Assembly: GCA_023389055.1 (NCBI GenBank)
Contig: JAEWFA010000021.1
Location: 9,510-73,509, forward strand
Direction of reading: 5' to 3'
Origin: Pseudomonadota bacterium
Lineage (GTDB): Bacteria; Pseudomonadota; Gammaproteobacteria; Burkholderiales; Burkholderiaceae_E
Length of the DNA stretch: 64,000 nucleotides
The translations under genes and the position numbers were made by a program. This document shows, piece by piece, positions 43,172 through 54,688 of the stretch; position 1 is the stretch's first letter, and each line of letters begins with the position of its first letter. A model generated the notes under the pieces. That model saw nothing but the letters and a program-made list of their open reading frames with translations, was not told the origin of the DNA and made no database searches.

Positions 43172-43795
43172 ATGGCTGACCGACGAAACGCCCCGTTCGA
43201 TCCCGCCGGCGAGCGTGCCCGCCGACTGTGGCGCGAAGCCGATTCGCATCGACGCGAGCACACGCACGATCCGCGCCGCCCCGGCGAAACCGATCCGACG
43301 CTGTCGCGCAAGCAGCGCGACGCTTTCCTGAACATGCGCAACGGCGTCTTCTACCCGACCGGACACGCCGTGCTCGTTCTGTTTCCCGACGATGCGAACG
43401 CCGTCTGCGCCGCGCTGCACGGCGCAGGTTTTGCGCGCGAGTCGACGCTGCTGCTCGACCCGGCGCAGACCTCGGACCTGATGCAGGCGAGCGAGGAGCA
43501 GGCCGGTTTCCTGTCCGAGATGGTGGGCGGCGAGATCAAGAACCTGCGCGTGATCCGCCAGCTCGCCGACCGCGGCGCGTGCATGCTGATCGTGCGCGTG
43601 CACGGCGACGCCGACGAACGACGGCTGGTGGAGGTCGCGCAGCGCTGGCCGGTGCACAAAGCGATGCGCTACCATACGCTGGCGATCGAGGAACTGCCGG
43701 TGGGCGCCGAGGATATTCCCGGCGACAGCCCCTACGGCGTCAACGAAGTCTTGCGCAACAAGCCTTCGGACGCACAACTGAAGCCGCGGCGCTAG
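43172..43795 (+). CDS. Conserved hypothetical protein, 207 aa
   Basis: Not assigned. GAGGAGC precedes the ATG at 43172, and the product has about 50 charged, probably unstructured N-terminal residues. An alpha/beta domain follows: YPTGHAVLVLFPDDANAV, GFARESTLLLDPAQTSD and GACMLIVRVHGDADERRL, then VHKAMRYHTLAIEELPVG. The pattern suggests a small ferredoxin-like or general stress fold. There is no signal or membrane segment. It follows cbbP by 67 nt on the same strand and might be read through from the cbb operon, but a functional link is not shown. Confidence 0.6.
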   Translation: MADRRNAPFDPAGERARRLWREADSHRREHTHDPRRPGETDPTLSRKQRDAFLNMRNGVFYPTGHAVLVLFPDDANAVCAALHGAGFARESTLLLDPAQTSDLMQASEEQAGFLSEMVGGEIKNLRVIRQLADRGACMLIVRVHGDADERRLVEVAQRWPVHKAMRYHTLAIEELPVGAEDIPGDSPYGVNEVLRNKPSDAQLKPRR

Positions 43796-43846
43796 CCGCG
43801 GTGCGAGAGCGAAGAGAATCGGCGCGCTGCGAGGCGCGCCGAACCT

Positions 43847-44050
43847 TCAGGACGACTGGATGTTCGACGCCTGCTTGCCTTTCGGGCCCGAGACGACGTC
43901 GAACTGCACCTTCTGGCCTTCCTTCAGGCTCTTGAAGCCATTCATCTGGATCGCGCTGAAATGCGCGAACAGATCTTCACCCCCATCGTCGGGGGTGATG
44001 AAGCCGTACCCCTTCGAGTCGTTGAACCACTTGACGGTACCCGTTGCCAT
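43847..44050 (-). CDS. Cold-shock protein (CspA family)
   Basis: A 67-aa single OB-fold nucleic-acid chaperone. RNP1 is seen as SKGYGFITP and RNP2 as [20 protein letters not shown] is the standard start, so the ATG at 44050 was chosen over an upstream in-frame ATG at 44131. AGGGGAAG precedes it. A promoter about 85 bases upstream gives a long leader, common for csp genes. It is divergent from clpS. Confidence 0.95.
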   Translation of the reverse strand: MATGTVKWFNDSKGYGFITPDDGGEDLFAHFSAIQMNGFKSLKEGQKVQFDVVSGPKGKQASNIQSS

Positions 44051-44133
44051 GCTTTCGTCTTCCCCTGACGCGATCCTTTGGACGCTGCCGTCGGGGCCCG
44101 GAAACGCGAGGGCATCCCCCAAGCAGCGCACGG

Positions 44134-44162
44134 ATTCTTTGTGAAAAGACAGGTGTCGTCAA
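44134..44162 (-). promoter_or_regulatory. Candidate sigma-70 promoter of the cold-shock gene
   Basis: On the minus strand, TTGACG (-35, complement of 44157-44162) and AAGAAT (-10, complement of 44134-44139) are spaced by 17 bases. Transcription would start near 44127, giving a leader of about 77 nt before the csp ATG. Confidence 0.5.
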
Positions 44163-44255
44163 GACACGACTGGGGCTTTCCGGCGACATTCGGTGGGCTT
44201 GAGCATTGCTTCGTGAAGCGCGTCACGGTCGGCGGCGCCGTGCCGATCGGCGTTG

Positions 44256-44283
44256 TTGCAGTGGAAGCAACACTGGCTAGAAT
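44256..44283 (+). promoter_or_regulatory. Candidate clpS promoter implying a leaderless mRNA
   Basis: TTGCAG (44256-44261) and TAGAAT (44278-44283) are spaced by 16 bases. The -10 ends six bases before the clpS ATG at 44290, so transcription would begin at or next to the A of the start codon. No Shine-Dalgarno sequence is present. Confidence 0.45.
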
Positions 44284-44289
44284 GCATTC

Positions 44290-44594
44290 ATGGCGACTCG
44301 TCAAGATCCGACTCCCGTACTGGAGCGAAAAGGGTCGCGGCTGAAGCCGCCGCCGCTGTATCAGGTGATGCTGCTGAACGACGACTTCACTCCGATGGAA
44401 TTCGTGGTCAACGTCCTCCAGAGATTCTTCGGGATGGGCCGAGAGAAGGCAACGCAGGTAATGTTGAAGGTGCATCGCGAAGGGCGCGGCGTGTGCGGCG
44501 TCTTTCCTCGCGACGTGGCGGCCACCAAGGTAGAACAGGTTAGCAGTTACTCACGCCAGCATCAGCACCCGCTGCAGTGCGTGATGGAGGAAGC

Positions 44595-44598
<4 letters not shown>
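44290..44598 (+). CDS. clpS: ClpS, N-end rule adaptor of ClpAP
   Basis: A 102-aa adaptor that delivers N-degron substrates to ClpA. The ligand pocket is seen as [19 protein letters not shown], and the binding residues near [14 protein letters not shown] follow. The stop overlaps the clpA start by 4 nt (ATGA). Its ATG lies immediately after a promoter -10. Confidence 0.95.
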
Positions 44599-46894
<2,296 letters not shown>

Positions 46895-46901
<7 letters not shown>

Positions 46902-46930
46902 GACGGGCGCAGATGCGCCCGTCTCAAGCG
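46895..46930 (+). terminator. Perfect 16-bp hairpin over the clpA stop codon
   Basis: CGCTTGAGACGGGCGC pairs perfectly with GCGCCCGTCTCAAGCG across the loop AGAT. The clpA TGA is within the left arm. No T-tract follows. It probably ends transcription or protects the 3' end of clpSA mRNA. Confidence 0.6.
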
Positions 46931-47033
46931 CGAAAGCGAAGGCTTGCGGTAACGCCATAACCTGGATCAAGGCATTCGGACATCGGGCCTGACAGCATCG
47001 GGCTGCATGATTCCAAGAAATAGCGGGGAGACG

Positions 47034-47096
47034 ATGATGCGCCGTTGGCACCTGGCGTCGGCGCGGATCGCGCACGGCTTCGAGGCTCGTGCGTGA
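47034..47096 (+). CDS. Possible 20-residue leader peptide before the NapC-like gene
   Basis: An ATG at 47034 (and a second at 47037) follows a good Shine-Dalgarno GGGGAG. The frame has 20 codons, ending in a TGA at 47094-47096 that overlaps the GTG (47093) of the NapC-like gene as GTGA. This is typical of translational coupling. Alternatively, the ATG is the old start of the cytochrome and a frameshift now separates it. The peptide has no recognisable motif. Confidence 0.4.
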   Translation: MMRRWHLASARIAHGFEARA

Positions 47097-47692
47097 GGGC
47101 GATCCGCAAGCTCTTCCGCACCCTGCGCAATCCTGCCCGCCCCGGCGTCACCGTCGGTCGACTGGTCGGCATCGTCGTCGCCGGCACGCTGGTCGTGGCA
47201 GTCGCTGCCTACGCGGTCGTGTTCCACCCGCTGATGGAGCGCACCAACACCCTCGAGTTCTGCGTCTCGTGCCACTCGATGGAAGCGACGGTGTACCGGG
47301 AGTACCAGCAGTCGGTGCACTACTCGAATGCCTCCGGCGTGCGCGCCGGCTGCCCCGATTGCCACGTGCCGAAGGCGATCGTTCCGAAGCTCATCGCGAA
47401 GGTCCGCGCGGCGAAGGACGTCTGGCACGAGATCCTCGGCACGATCGATACGCCCGAGAAATTCGAGGCGCATCGCTGGCGGATGGCCAACGCGGTCTGG
47501 TCGATGATGGAGCGCACCGACTCCGTGACCTGCCGCAGTTGCCATTCGTGGGAAGCGATGGACGCCGACGAGCAGGATCGCGTCGCGCGCAGCAAGCATC
47601 GCGCGGCGAAGGAAGAGGGTCGTACGTGCATCGAGTGCCACAAGGGCCTCGTGCACAAGCGACCGAAGGCTCCGGACGCCGCAGACCTGTAG
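47093..47692 (+). CDS. NapC/NirT-type tetraheme c cytochrome, quinol dehydrogenase
   Basis: A 199-aa membrane-anchored multiheme cytochrome. An N-terminal transmembrane helix (GIVVAGTLVVAVAAYAVVF) is followed by four CxxCH motifs: CVSCH, CPDCH, CRSCH and CIECH. This is the NapC/NirT fold, which moves electrons between the quinol pool and periplasmic partners. The GTG at 47093 was chosen because of the coupling with the upstream 20-codon ORF; a TTG at 47045 is the alternative. No nitrate reductase gene is nearby. It precedes fccA and fccB by short gaps and may link sulfide oxidation to the quinone pool. Confidence 0.88.
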   Translation: MRAIRKLFRTLRNPARPGVTVGRLVGIVVAGTLVVAVAAYAVVFHPLMERTNTLEFCVSCHSMEATVYREYQQSVHYSNASGVRAGCPDCHVPKAIVPKLIAKVRAAKDVWHEILGTIDTPEKFEAHRWRMANAVWSMMERTDSVTCRSCHSWEAMDADEQDRVARSKHRAAKEEGRTCIECHKGLVHKRPKAPDAADL

Positions 47693-47775
47693 CTGCGCCG
47701 CGCGGAGAAGGGAGATGCTGAAGGCGGGAAGTCGCCGTGCGTCTGGCGGGTTGTGAAGATAACGAGGGGGGAGCG

Positions 47776-48420
47776 ATGAGAAAGACGGCATTGGGGACTG
47801 CTTTGCTGCTCGCCGGTGCGGCGTGGGCGGGGAGCGCATCGGCACAGTCGGGCCCGGTGCCCGTACTGGTGGGGAACTGCGTCGCCTGTCACGGCACCAA
47901 CGGCAACAGCGGCGGTCCGGCTACGCCGACGATCGCAGGCCTGTCGAAGATCTATTTCGTCAATGCGATGCTGGCCTACAAGTACGGCAAGGACACCGCG
48001 AAGATCGAGGCGGCGGCACAGACGCTGAAACTCGACCCGGACGACATCGAGGGCTTCGAGCGCCTGGCCACCGTGATGGATCGCATCGCCAAGGGCTACA
48101 GCGACGAGGAGATCGGCGCGATGGCCGATTACTTCACGAGCCAGCGCTTCCAGGCGGCCGAGCAGCCGTTCGATACGGCGCTCGCCTCCAAGGGCAAGGC
48201 GGTGCACGAGGATGCGTGCGAAAAGTGCCACGAGAAGGGCGGTCGCAAGGGCGACGGATCCGGCACGCTCGCCGGCCAATGGACGCCGTACCTGGGCTAC
48301 ACGTTCGCCGACTACGAGGCGGGACACCGGCAGATGCCGAAGAAGATGCGCGCGAAGATGAAGGACCTCAACGAGGGCGACTTCAAGGCGCTGCTGCAGT
48401 TCTACGCCAGCCAGAAGTGA
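47776..48420 (+). CDS. fccA: Diheme c cytochrome, flavocytochrome c subunit-like
   Basis: A 214-aa periplasmic cytochrome with a signal peptide ([19 protein letters not shown]) and two heme motifs, CVACH near residue 36 and CEKCH near residue 151. The arrangement of two class I c domains is that of cytochrome c4 or of FccA, the heme subunit of flavocytochrome c sulfide dehydrogenase. The adjacency to the flavoprotein gene (11 nt gap) supports FccA. AGGGGGGAGCG precedes the ATG. It takes electrons from FccB and passes them to a soluble cytochrome or quinone partner. Confidence 0.85.
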   Translation: MRKTALGTALLLAGAAWAGSASAQSGPVPVLVGNCVACHGTNGNSGGPATPTIAGLSKIYFVNAMLAYKYGKDTAKIEAAAQTLKLDPDDIEGFERLATVMDRIAKGYSDEEIGAMADYFTSQRFQAAEQPFDTALASKGKAVHEDACEKCHEKGGRKGDGSGTLAGQWTPYLGYTFADYEAGHRQMPKKMRAKMKDLNEGDFKALLQFYASQK

Positions 48421-48431
48421 GGAGGCAGACC

Positions 48432-49733
48432 ATGACGAACATCAAACGCAGGGACTTCGTCCTCGGTGCCGGCGCGACCGGCCTGGTACTGGCAGCGCCG
48501 CGTTTCGCCATCGCGCAGGGCAAGAAGAAGGTCGTCGTCGTCGGCGGCGGCATCGGCGGATGCACGGCAGCGCATTACCTGCGGCTGGCCGATCCGTCGA
48601 TCGAGGTGACGCTGATCGAGCCGAAGAAGAGCTACCACACCTGCTTCATGAGCAACGAGGTGATCGCCGGCGTCCGCAAGATGGACTCGATCACCTTCGG
48701 CTACGACGGCGTGCGCAAGCGCGGCGTCGACGTCGTGCACGACACCGTGACCGGCATCGATCCAGCTGGGCGCACGGTGAAGACGGCCAGCGGTGCGAGC
48801 TACGGCTACGACCGGCTCGTCGTCGCGCCGGGCATCGAATTCAAGTTCGGCGGTATCGAAGGCTACGACGCGACGGTTGCCGAGAAGATCCCGCATGCCT
48901 GGAAAGCCGGGCCGCAGACCGAGTTGCTGCGCAAGCAGCTCGAGGCGATGGCCGACGGAGGCACGGTCATGATCTGCCCGCCCGTCGGTCCGTACCGCTG
49001 CCCGCCCGGGCCGTACGAGCGCGCGAGCCTGATCGCAGCGTACCTGAAGCGCCACAAGCCGAAGTCCAAGGTGCTGATCGTCGACGCGGCCAACGGCTTC
49101 TCGAAGCAGCCACTGTTCATCGAGGGCTGGAAGGCGCTGTACGGCTACGGCACGCCGAACGCGATGATCGAGTGGATCAGCGGCGAGCAGACCGACGGCG
49201 GCATCGCAAAACTCGATCCGGCGACGCTCACGGTCACCACGCGCTTCGGCGACAAGCACAAGGCCGACGTGCTGAATCTGATCCCGGCGCAGACGGCAGG
49301 CAAGATCGCGATCGATTCGGGTCTTGCGGGCACGGGCGCCTGGTGCGCCGTCGACGTTGCCACTTTCGAGTCGACGATCCACAAGGGCATCCACGTGATC
49401 GGCGACGCGTCGGTCGCCTCGACGATGCCGAAGTCCGGCTATGCGGCGAACTCGCAGGCGAAGGTCACGGCGGCGGCGGTCGTCGCGCTGCTGCAGGGCA
49501 AGGATCCCGGCGAGCAGGCGTACGTCAATACCTGCTACAGCCTGTTGAACGACAGCTACGGGATCTCCGTGGCGAACGTCTACCGGCCGGGCAAGGACGA
49601 CAAGGGAGCGCCGGTGATCAAGTCGGTTTCGGGCGGCGTCAGCCCGCTCGGTGCCTCGCCCGAGTTCCGTCGCCGCGAAGTCGCCTACGCGCACAGCTGG
49701 TTCACGAACATCACGCACGACGTGTTCGGCTAG
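48432..49733 (+). CDS. fccB: Sulfide dehydrogenase flavoprotein subunit
   Basis: Oxidises sulfide to sulfur in the periplasm with FAD. It is 433 aa with a twin-arginine signal ([17 protein letters not shown], then AIAQ). The FAD-binding [17 protein letters not shown] starts near residue 36. Redox cysteines are found at Cys190 ([10 protein letters not shown]), which is mature position 161 if the signal is 29 residues long. This agrees with the Cys161 known in FccB, and Cys368 in [12 protein letters not shown] would be its disulfide partner. The FAD-binding C-terminal [11 protein letters not shown] is present. Together with fccA it makes a flavocytochrome c. Confidence 0.92.
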   Translation: MTNIKRRDFVLGAGATGLVLAAPRFAIAQGKKKVVVVGGGIGGCTAAHYLRLADPSIEVTLIEPKKSYHTCFMSNEVIAGVRKMDSITFGYDGVRKRGVDVVHDTVTGIDPAGRTVKTASGASYGYDRLVVAPGIEFKFGGIEGYDATVAEKIPHAWKAGPQTELLRKQLEAMADGGTVMICPPVGPYRCPPGPYERASLIAAYLKRHKPKSKVLIVDAANGFSKQPLFIEGWKALYGYGTPNAMIEWISGEQTDGGIAKLDPATLTVTTRFGDKHKADVLNLIPAQTAGKIAIDSGLAGTGAWCAVDVATFESTIHKGIHVIGDASVASTMPKSGYAANSQAKVTAAAVVALLQGKDPGEQAYVNTCYSLLNDSYGISVANVYRPGKDDKGAPVIKSVSGGVSPLGASPEFRRREVAYAHSWFTNITHDVFG

Positions 49734-49748
49734 AGGAGGTGAAGGGTC

Positions 49749-49831
49749 AAGGGTGAAGGGTGAAGGGTGAAGGGGAACAGCGCGGCTGCCGAAGTCGGGC
49801 TTTTCCCCTTCACCCTTTACCCTTCACCCTT
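49749..49831 (+). terminator. 29-bp GGGTGAA hairpin after fccB
   Basis: The left arm (49749-49777) is made of repeats of GTGAAGG; the right arm (49803-49831) is its reverse complement with one G-U pair, and the loop is 25 nt. It lies just after the fccB stop and before dsbB. A shorter GGTGAAGGGTGA stretch recurs near 53513 before the coaBC start. It probably ends transcription of the fcc operon or stabilises its mRNA. Confidence 0.65.
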
Positions 49832-49859
49832 CACTTCCGGCGTGCCGTATAGTCCCCCA

Positions 49860-50381
49860 ATGCCCGATCGAGGTCGCTCGCTTCTGCTCGCTTGCGCGGT
49901 GTTCGCGCTCGCTGCGGTCGGGGCCGCGCTTGTCCTGCAGCACGTCTTCGACATGCGGCCGTGCGCCTGGTGCACGTTCCAACGGCTCGTCTACCTGCTC
50001 GTCGCGGTATTCGCGCTGGCCGGCTGGGCGCTTGGCGCCGGAGTGGTCGCGCGCCGGGCATTCGCCGCGCTGGCGGCGCTCGCGGCGCTGGGCGGCGTGT
50101 GGGCCGCGCTGCACCAGCAACTCGTTGCCGCGCAGTCGCAGTCGTGCGCCTTCACGTTCGCCGACCGCATGCTGATGCAGTTGCGGCTCGACGAGACGCT
50201 GCCATGGCTCTTCATGGCCGATGCCTCGTGCAGCGAGGCCAACGTTCCATTGCTGGGCGTGCCGTTCGCAATCTGGAGCGTCGCCGCTTTCGTGCTGCTG
50301 GCAGCGGGCGCGTCGTTCGCGGCGTTCTCGTCGAGGGCGCCGCGAACGCGGCGCCCGCCGCTTCCGGAGGTACCGTCATGA
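49860..50381 (+). CDS. dsbB: Disulfide bond formation protein DsbB
   Basis: Reoxidises DsbA and passes electrons to quinones in the inner membrane. It is 173 aa with four transmembrane segments. The first disulfide is Cys35/Cys38 in [10 protein letters not shown]; the second is Cys96 and Cys124 in the periplasmic loop (SCAF, then ASCSEA). The ATG at 49860 lies 28 nt after the hairpin. Its stop overlaps the start of tal by 4 nt. DsbB supplies disulfides needed by periplasmic c cytochromes, which fits the neighbourhood. Confidence 0.93.
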   Translation: MPDRGRSLLLACAVFALAAVGAALVLQHVFDMRPCAWCTFQRLVYLLVAVFALAGWALGAGVVARRAFAALAALAALGGVWAALHQQLVAAQSQSCAFTFADRMLMQLRLDETLPWLFMADASCSEANVPLLGVPFAIWSVAAFVLLAAGASFAAFSSRAPRTRRPPLPEVPS

Positions 50382-51313
50382 ACGCACTGGAACAGCTCAA
50401 GCAGTTCACCGTCGTCGTCGCCGACACGAGCGACTTTCGCACCATCCACCAGTACGGCGCGCGCGATGCGACCACCAACCCGTCGCTCGTGCTCAAGGCT
50501 GCGCAGAAGGACGAATACGCGCAGCTGCTGAAGCAGTGCGTGGCCGACCACGCGAAGGAAGACACGCAGTCGCTAGCCGATCGCCTGCTCGTGCGCTTCG
50601 GCCAGGAGATCCTGAAGGTCGTCCCCGGTCGCGTCTCCACCGAGACCGATGCGCGGCTGTCGTTCGACACGCAGGCGAGCATTGCGCGCGCCCGGCGCAT
50701 TGTCTCGTTCTACGAGGAGGCGGGGATCTCGCGCGAGCGCGTGCTGATCAAGGTCGCGTCCACGTGGGAAGGAATCCGCGCCGCCGAGCAGCTCGAGCGC
50801 GACGGCATCCACTGCAACCTGACGCTGCTGTTCTCGTTTCCGCAGGCGGTCGCCTGCGCCGATGCGGGCGTCACGTTGATCTCGCCCTTCGTCGGACGCA
50901 TCTACGACTGGTACCGCAAGCACGAGAACCGCGACTACACGCCGGAGGAAGATCCGGGCGTGCTCTCGGTGCGTCGCATCTACGACTACTACAAGAAATT
51001 CGGTTATCCCACCGAGGTGATGGGCGCGAGCTTCCGCAGCGCCGGGCAGGTGCTCGCGCTCGCCGGCTGCGACCTGTTGACGATCAGTCCCGAACTGCTC
51101 GGCCAGCTCGCCGCGTCCGACCAGCGCGTCGATCGCAAGCTCGACCCGAAAGCCGCGCACGACAAGGACATCGAGCGGGTCTCCTTCGACGAGAAGACGT
51201 TCCGCTACGCGGTGAACGACGACGCGATGGCCACCGACAAGCTCGCCGACGGCATCCGGATCTTTGCCGCCGACGTCGTGAAGCTCGAGCAACTGGTGGC
51301 GAAGCTGCGCTGA
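50378..51313 (+). CDS. tal: Transaldolase
   Basis: Interconverts sedoheptulose 7-phosphate and glyceraldehyde 3-phosphate with erythrose 4-phosphate and fructose 6-phosphate. It is 311 aa. The family N-terminus ([17 protein letters not shown]), [14 protein letters not shown] and the catalytic lysine in [18 protein letters not shown] identify the TalB type. It overlaps dsbB by ATGA. In an autotroph it could link the CBB cycle to the pentose phosphate pathway. Confidence 0.96.
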   Translation: MNALEQLKQFTVVVADTSDFRTIHQYGARDATTNPSLVLKAAQKDEYAQLLKQCVADHAKEDTQSLADRLLVRFGQEILKVVPGRVSTETDARLSFDTQASIARARRIVSFYEEAGISRERVLIKVASTWEGIRAAEQLERDGIHCNLTLLFSFPQAVACADAGVTLISPFVGRIYDWYRKHENRDYTPEEDPGVLSVRRIYDYYKKFGYPTEVMGASFRSAGQVLALAGCDLLTISPELLGQLAASDQRVDRKLDPKAAHDKDIERVSFDEKTFRYAVNDDAMATDKLADGIRIFAADVVKLEQLVAKLR

Positions 51314-51326
51314 TCGCGTCCGCCGC

Positions 51327-51818
51327 TCACCAGATTCCCATTGCCAGCCCGGCGCCGAGCGTGCGGCCCAGTTCGCGCGCGCGCGCCAGCTGCGCGGGGT
51401 CGATGCGCTTCGGCGCGAGGATCTGCTCCGGAGTCTGCGCTCCGTTGACGAGCACCAGCGGCGGCGCGATCTCCTTCAGTCGCCACCCGGTGGCGATGCG
51501 TGCGATCTGTCGCGCCGCGCCCATGCCGTCGGTGCCCGCGCAGACCAGCGTCGCGTACCCAAGCCCGTCGATGCGTCCCAGCACCGGGTAATAGGTGCGG
51601 TCGAAGAAGTCCTTCATCCTGCCGGCCATCGCCGCGAGGTTCTCCGGCGTGGCGAAGACGAATGCCTGCGCTGCGAGCACGTCCGATTCCGCGGCTTCGT
51701 CGGCGCGCAGCGACACGACCTCGATGCCTGGCTCCTCGCGTGCGCCTTCGGCGAGCGCTTCGGCCAGCTGCTGCGTTCCGCCGGTCATCGACCACCAGAC
51801 GATCAGGAGGCGGCGCAT
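51327..51818 (-). CDS. Flavodoxin-fold NAD(P)H oxidoreductase-like protein
   Basis: A 163-aa flavodoxin-fold protein. LLIVWWSMTGGTQQLAEALAEGA is the FMN phosphate loop, and FATPENLAAMAGRMKDFFDRTYY is the conserved FMN segment of the NADPH-dependent FMN reductase type. No iron-sulfur cluster is seen. It may serve as a quinone or WrbA-like reductase. The ATG at 51818 begins just before the first strand. It is convergent with tal and on the same strand as dut. Confidence 0.82.
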   Translation of the reverse strand: MRRLLIVWWSMTGGTQQLAEALAEGAREEPGIEVVSLRADEAAESDVLAAQAFVFATPENLAAMAGRMKDFFDRTYYPVLGRIDGLGYATLVCAGTDGMGAARQIARIATGWRLKEIAPPLVLVNGAQTPEQILAPKRIDPAQLARARELGRTLGAGLAMGIW

Positions 51819-51840
51819 TCGATGCGGATGCGTGAAGGGT

Positions 51841-52284
51841 TCACCGGCCCGTACTGCCGAATCCCCCCGTGCCGCGGGCGCTTTCGTCGAAGGATTCGAC
51901 GACGTTCCACTGCACCTGGACGACAGGGACGACGACGAGTTGCGCAATTCGATCCAGCGGCTGGATGGTGAACGCATCGCGCCCGCGGTTCCAGCACGAG
52001 ACCATCAGCGGGCCCTGGTAGTCGGAGTCGATGAGTCCGACGAGGTTGCCCAGGACGATGCCGTGCTTGGCACCCAGGCCCGAGCGCGGCAGGATCACGG
52101 CCGCGAAGTGCGGATCGCCGATGTGGATCGCCAGCCCCGTGGGCAGCAGCTGCGCGGCGCCCGGTTCCAGCGCCAGCGGCGCGTCGATGCATGCGCGCAG
52201 GTCGAGCCCGGCGCTTCCCTTCGTCGCGTAGCCGGGCATCTGCTGCGCCAGGCGCGCGTCGAGGATGCGTACGTCGAGTTTCAT
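51841..52284 (-). CDS. dut: Deoxyuridine triphosphatase
   Basis: Hydrolyses dUTP to dUMP and keeps uracil out of DNA. It is 147 aa, a homotrimer. Motif 1 GSAGLDLRA, motif 2 [15 protein letters not shown], motif 3 [11 protein letters not shown] and the C-terminal motif 5 [11 protein letters not shown] are all intact. It lies 10 nt after coaBC on the same strand, the usual proteobacterial coaBC-dut pair. Confidence 0.96.
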   Translation of the reverse strand: MKLDVRILDARLAQQMPGYATKGSAGLDLRACIDAPLALEPGAAQLLPTGLAIHIGDPHFAAVILPRSGLGAKHGIVLGNLVGLIDSDYQGPLMVSCWNRGRDAFTIQPLDRIAQLVVVPVVQVQWNVVESFDESARGTGGFGSTGR

Positions 52285-52294
52285 CGCGCGCGCC

Positions 52295-53500
52295 TCACCG
52301 TTCGAGCCGGCGCGAGATCTCGGCGGCGAGCGCGCGCGCGAGCTCGTCCTTGCCGGCACGGGCGAGTCGACGCGAGCCGTGCTCGTCGATCAGCAGCAGT
52401 TCGTTGTCGTCGCGCCCGAAGGTGTCGGGGCCGATGTTGGCGACCAGCAGCGGAATGCCCTTGCGTGCGCGCTTGGCGGCGCCGTGCTCCTCGAGCTTCT
52501 CGCTCTCGGCGGCGAAGCCGACGCAGAACGGCGCATCGGCGCGCCGCGCCACGCTGGCCAGGATGTCCGGGTTCTCGACGAACTCCAGCGTCGGCGCGCG
52601 GCCGCTGTCATCCTTCTTCCACTTGCGGGCGCTCGCGTTGGCCACGCGCCAGTCGGCCACCGCTGCGACGCCGACGAAGACGTCGATCGGGCGGCCGTTG
52701 CGCAGTGCGGCATCGAGCTCGGCGATGACCGCATCGTGCATCCGCTGGGCGGTGTCGACGTCGATGCGGCGCACGCCGCGCGGACCGGCGAGCGCGGTGG
52801 GGCCCGCGACGAGAACGACTTCGGCGCCGGCGTCGCGCAGCGCGCGTGCCAGTGCGAAGCCCATCTTCCCCGACGAGCGATTCGTGATGCCGCGTACCGG
52901 GTCGATGGGCTCGAAGGTGGGACCCGCGGTGAGCAGCACGCGCCGCCCGGCGAGCGCCTTCGGCACGAAGCTGGCCTCGATCTCCTCGACGAGCTCGAGC
53001 GGCTCGAGCATTCGACCCAGGCCGACCTCGCCGCAGGCCTGGTCGCCGCTGCCCGGTCCGGCGACGATCACGCCATCGGCGGCGATCTGCGCGACGTTGC
53101 GCTGCGTGGCCGGGTGTGCCCACATCTGCCGATTCATCGCGGGTGCGACGATGAGCGGGCACTCGCGCGCCAGGCATAGCGTCGAGAGCAAGTCGTCGGC
53201 CAGGCCGTGGGCGAGCTTGGCGAGGAAATCGGCGGTGGCCGGCGCCACGACGATCGCATCGGCTGCGCGCGACAGTTCGATGTGCGCCATGTTGTCGGGG
53301 ATGCGCGCATCCCACGCGTCGACGAAGACCGGTTCGCCGCTCAGCGCCTGGAAGGTCACGGGGCCCACGAAGCGCGTTGCCGCATCGGTCATCACGACCT
53401 GCACGCGGGCGCCGGCCCGCTGCAGCTCGCGAACCAGTTCGGCCGCCTTGTAGGCGGCCACGCCTCCGGTGACGCCGAGGACGATTCGTTTGCCGTGCAT
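52295..53500 (-). CDS. coaBC: Bifunctional phosphopantothenoylcysteine decarboxylase/synthetase
   Basis: Two steps of coenzyme A synthesis. It is 401 aa. The N-terminal flavin-dependent CoaC half has [18 protein letters not shown], the His in [13 protein letters not shown] and [14 protein letters not shown]. The C-terminal CoaB half has [24 protein letters not shown] and the cofactor motif [23 protein letters not shown] lies upstream of the ATG. A GGGTGAA repeat lies near the start. Confidence 0.95.
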   Translation of the reverse strand: MHGKRIVLGVTGGVAAYKAAELVRELQRAGARVQVVMTDAATRFVGPVTFQALSGEPVFVDAWDARIPDNMAHIELSRAADAIVVAPATADFLAKLAHGLADDLLSTLCLARECPLIVAPAMNRQMWAHPATQRNVAQIAADGVIVAGPGSGDQACGEVGLGRMLEPLELVEEIEASFVPKALAGRRVLLTAGPTFEPIDPVRGITNRSSGKMGFALARALRDAGAEVVLVAGPTALAGPRGVRRIDVDTAQRMHDAVIAELDAALRNGRPIDVFVGVAAVADWRVANASARKWKKDDSGRAPTLEFVENPDILASVARRADAPFCVGFAAESEKLEEHGAAKRARKGIPLLVANIGPDTFGRDDNELLLIDEHGSRRLARAGKDELARALAAEISRRLER

Positions 53501-53556
53501 GGAGGAGGGAACGGTGAAGGGTGACGGGAGGAAGGGTAGCGCACCCGCCCGCGTTT

Positions 53557-54678
53557 TCAGGTCTGAACGGACGCGGGACGGCCGTGCGCCGCGGGTCGGG
53601 GCGCGGGCGCACGGGAGGGATCGGCGTCGACGCGAACGTACCGCGCCGGCACGGCGAACTGCAGCTCGAGGCGCTCGAGCAGGTCGATGATCGCCAGGTT
53701 GATCCGCTGCTGCACGTCCATGTACATCGTGTAGTCCGAGGCGAGCACGTAATAGACGAATTCGAACTCCAGGCCGAATTCGCCGAAGCCGGATTGGTGG
53801 CCGCGATCGAAGCGCACGTCTTGCTCGGCGCGGATGGCCTCGTTCACCGCTTCGACGACCTGGCGCACGAGCTCGCCGGAAGTGCCGTAGGGCAGGCGAA
53901 AGCCGAAGACGACTCGACGGTGCGGCATGCGGCTGTAGTTGCGCACCAGCTGCTCGAGCAGCTTGGAGTTGGCGATGACCAGCTGCTCGCCGCGCAGCGA
54001 GTCGATGCGCGTGCTCTTGATGCCGACGTTGCGCACCGTTCCCAGATCGTCGCCGAAGGCGATGAATTCGCCGACCTCGAAGGGCTTGTCGAGCCCGATG
54101 CTGATCGACGAGAAGAGGTCGCCGAGCAGGCTCTGCAACGCCAGTGCGACAGCGACGCCGCCGATGCCCAGGCTGGCGACGAAGGCGGTGATGTCCACGC
54201 CTGCGTTGGCGAGCATCGCCATCAGCAGCGTCGTCCAGACGACGATCTGCGCGCTCCAGCGCAGGATGCCGACCATCACCGGGTTGCCGCGCGGCCTGCC
54301 GTCGACGGCGCTCGGCCGGGTCAGCCACAGCTCGATCAGTGCGTTGACCCACAGCGCCACCTGCACGCCGACCAGCGCGAACGTGAGGTTGTGCAGGACG
54401 GCCTGGGCACGCGGCGAGAGCTCGAGGAACTCGGCGGCGAGAACCAGCGAGAGCAGCAGCAGGATCCAGTTGCGCGTCGCGCGCACGACGACGTGCAGCG
54501 GGCGCGCCGCGCGCGCGGCGGCCTCGGGCAGGCGTTCGTCCAGCCGCCGGAGATGCGAGCGAAGCAGTCCGAGCACCGTGCTTGCGAGGCCGAAGCCGAC
54601 GAGCGCGGACGCGAGAGCGACGATCCAGCTCGCCGCCGGATTGCCCATCCACTGCACCTGGTTCAACCCTTCGAACAT
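53557..54678 (-). CDS. MscS-type mechanosensitive ion channel
   Basis: A 373-aa small-conductance channel. Transmembrane segments are visible near residues 16-38, 64-86, 92-112 and 135-160, followed by the pore-lining TM3 (GIGGVAVALALQSLLGDLFSS) and the beta domain with DKPFEVGEFIAFGDDLGTV. The C-terminal alpha/beta domain follows. The start at 54678 has GAAGGAGGAC upstream. It lies between lspA and coaBC, where other betaproteobacteria have these two closer together; an insertion is possible. Confidence 0.9.
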   Translation of the reverse strand: MFEGLNQVQWMGNPAASWIVALASALVGFGLASTVLGLLRSHLRRLDERLPEAAARAARPLHVVVRATRNWILLLLSLVLAAEFLELSPRAQAVLHNLTFALVGVQVALWVNALIELWLTRPSAVDGRPRGNPVMVGILRWSAQIVVWTTLLMAMLANAGVDITAFVASLGIGGVAVALALQSLLGDLFSSISIGLDKPFEVGEFIAFGDDLGTVRNVGIKSTRIDSLRGEQLVIANSKLLEQLVRNYSRMPHRRVVFGFRLPYGTSGELVRQVVEAVNEAIRAEQDVRFDRGHQSGFGEFGLEFEFVYYVLASDYTMYMDVQQRINLAIIDLLERLELQFAVPARYVRVDADPSRAPAPRPAAHGRPASVQT

Positions 54679-54688
54679 CCGTCCTCCT

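Noticed and set aside
46962..46975. An FNR-like half-site (ATCAA) before the NapC-like gene
   Set aside because: The left half does not match TTGAT, so only one half-site is present, which is expected by chance.
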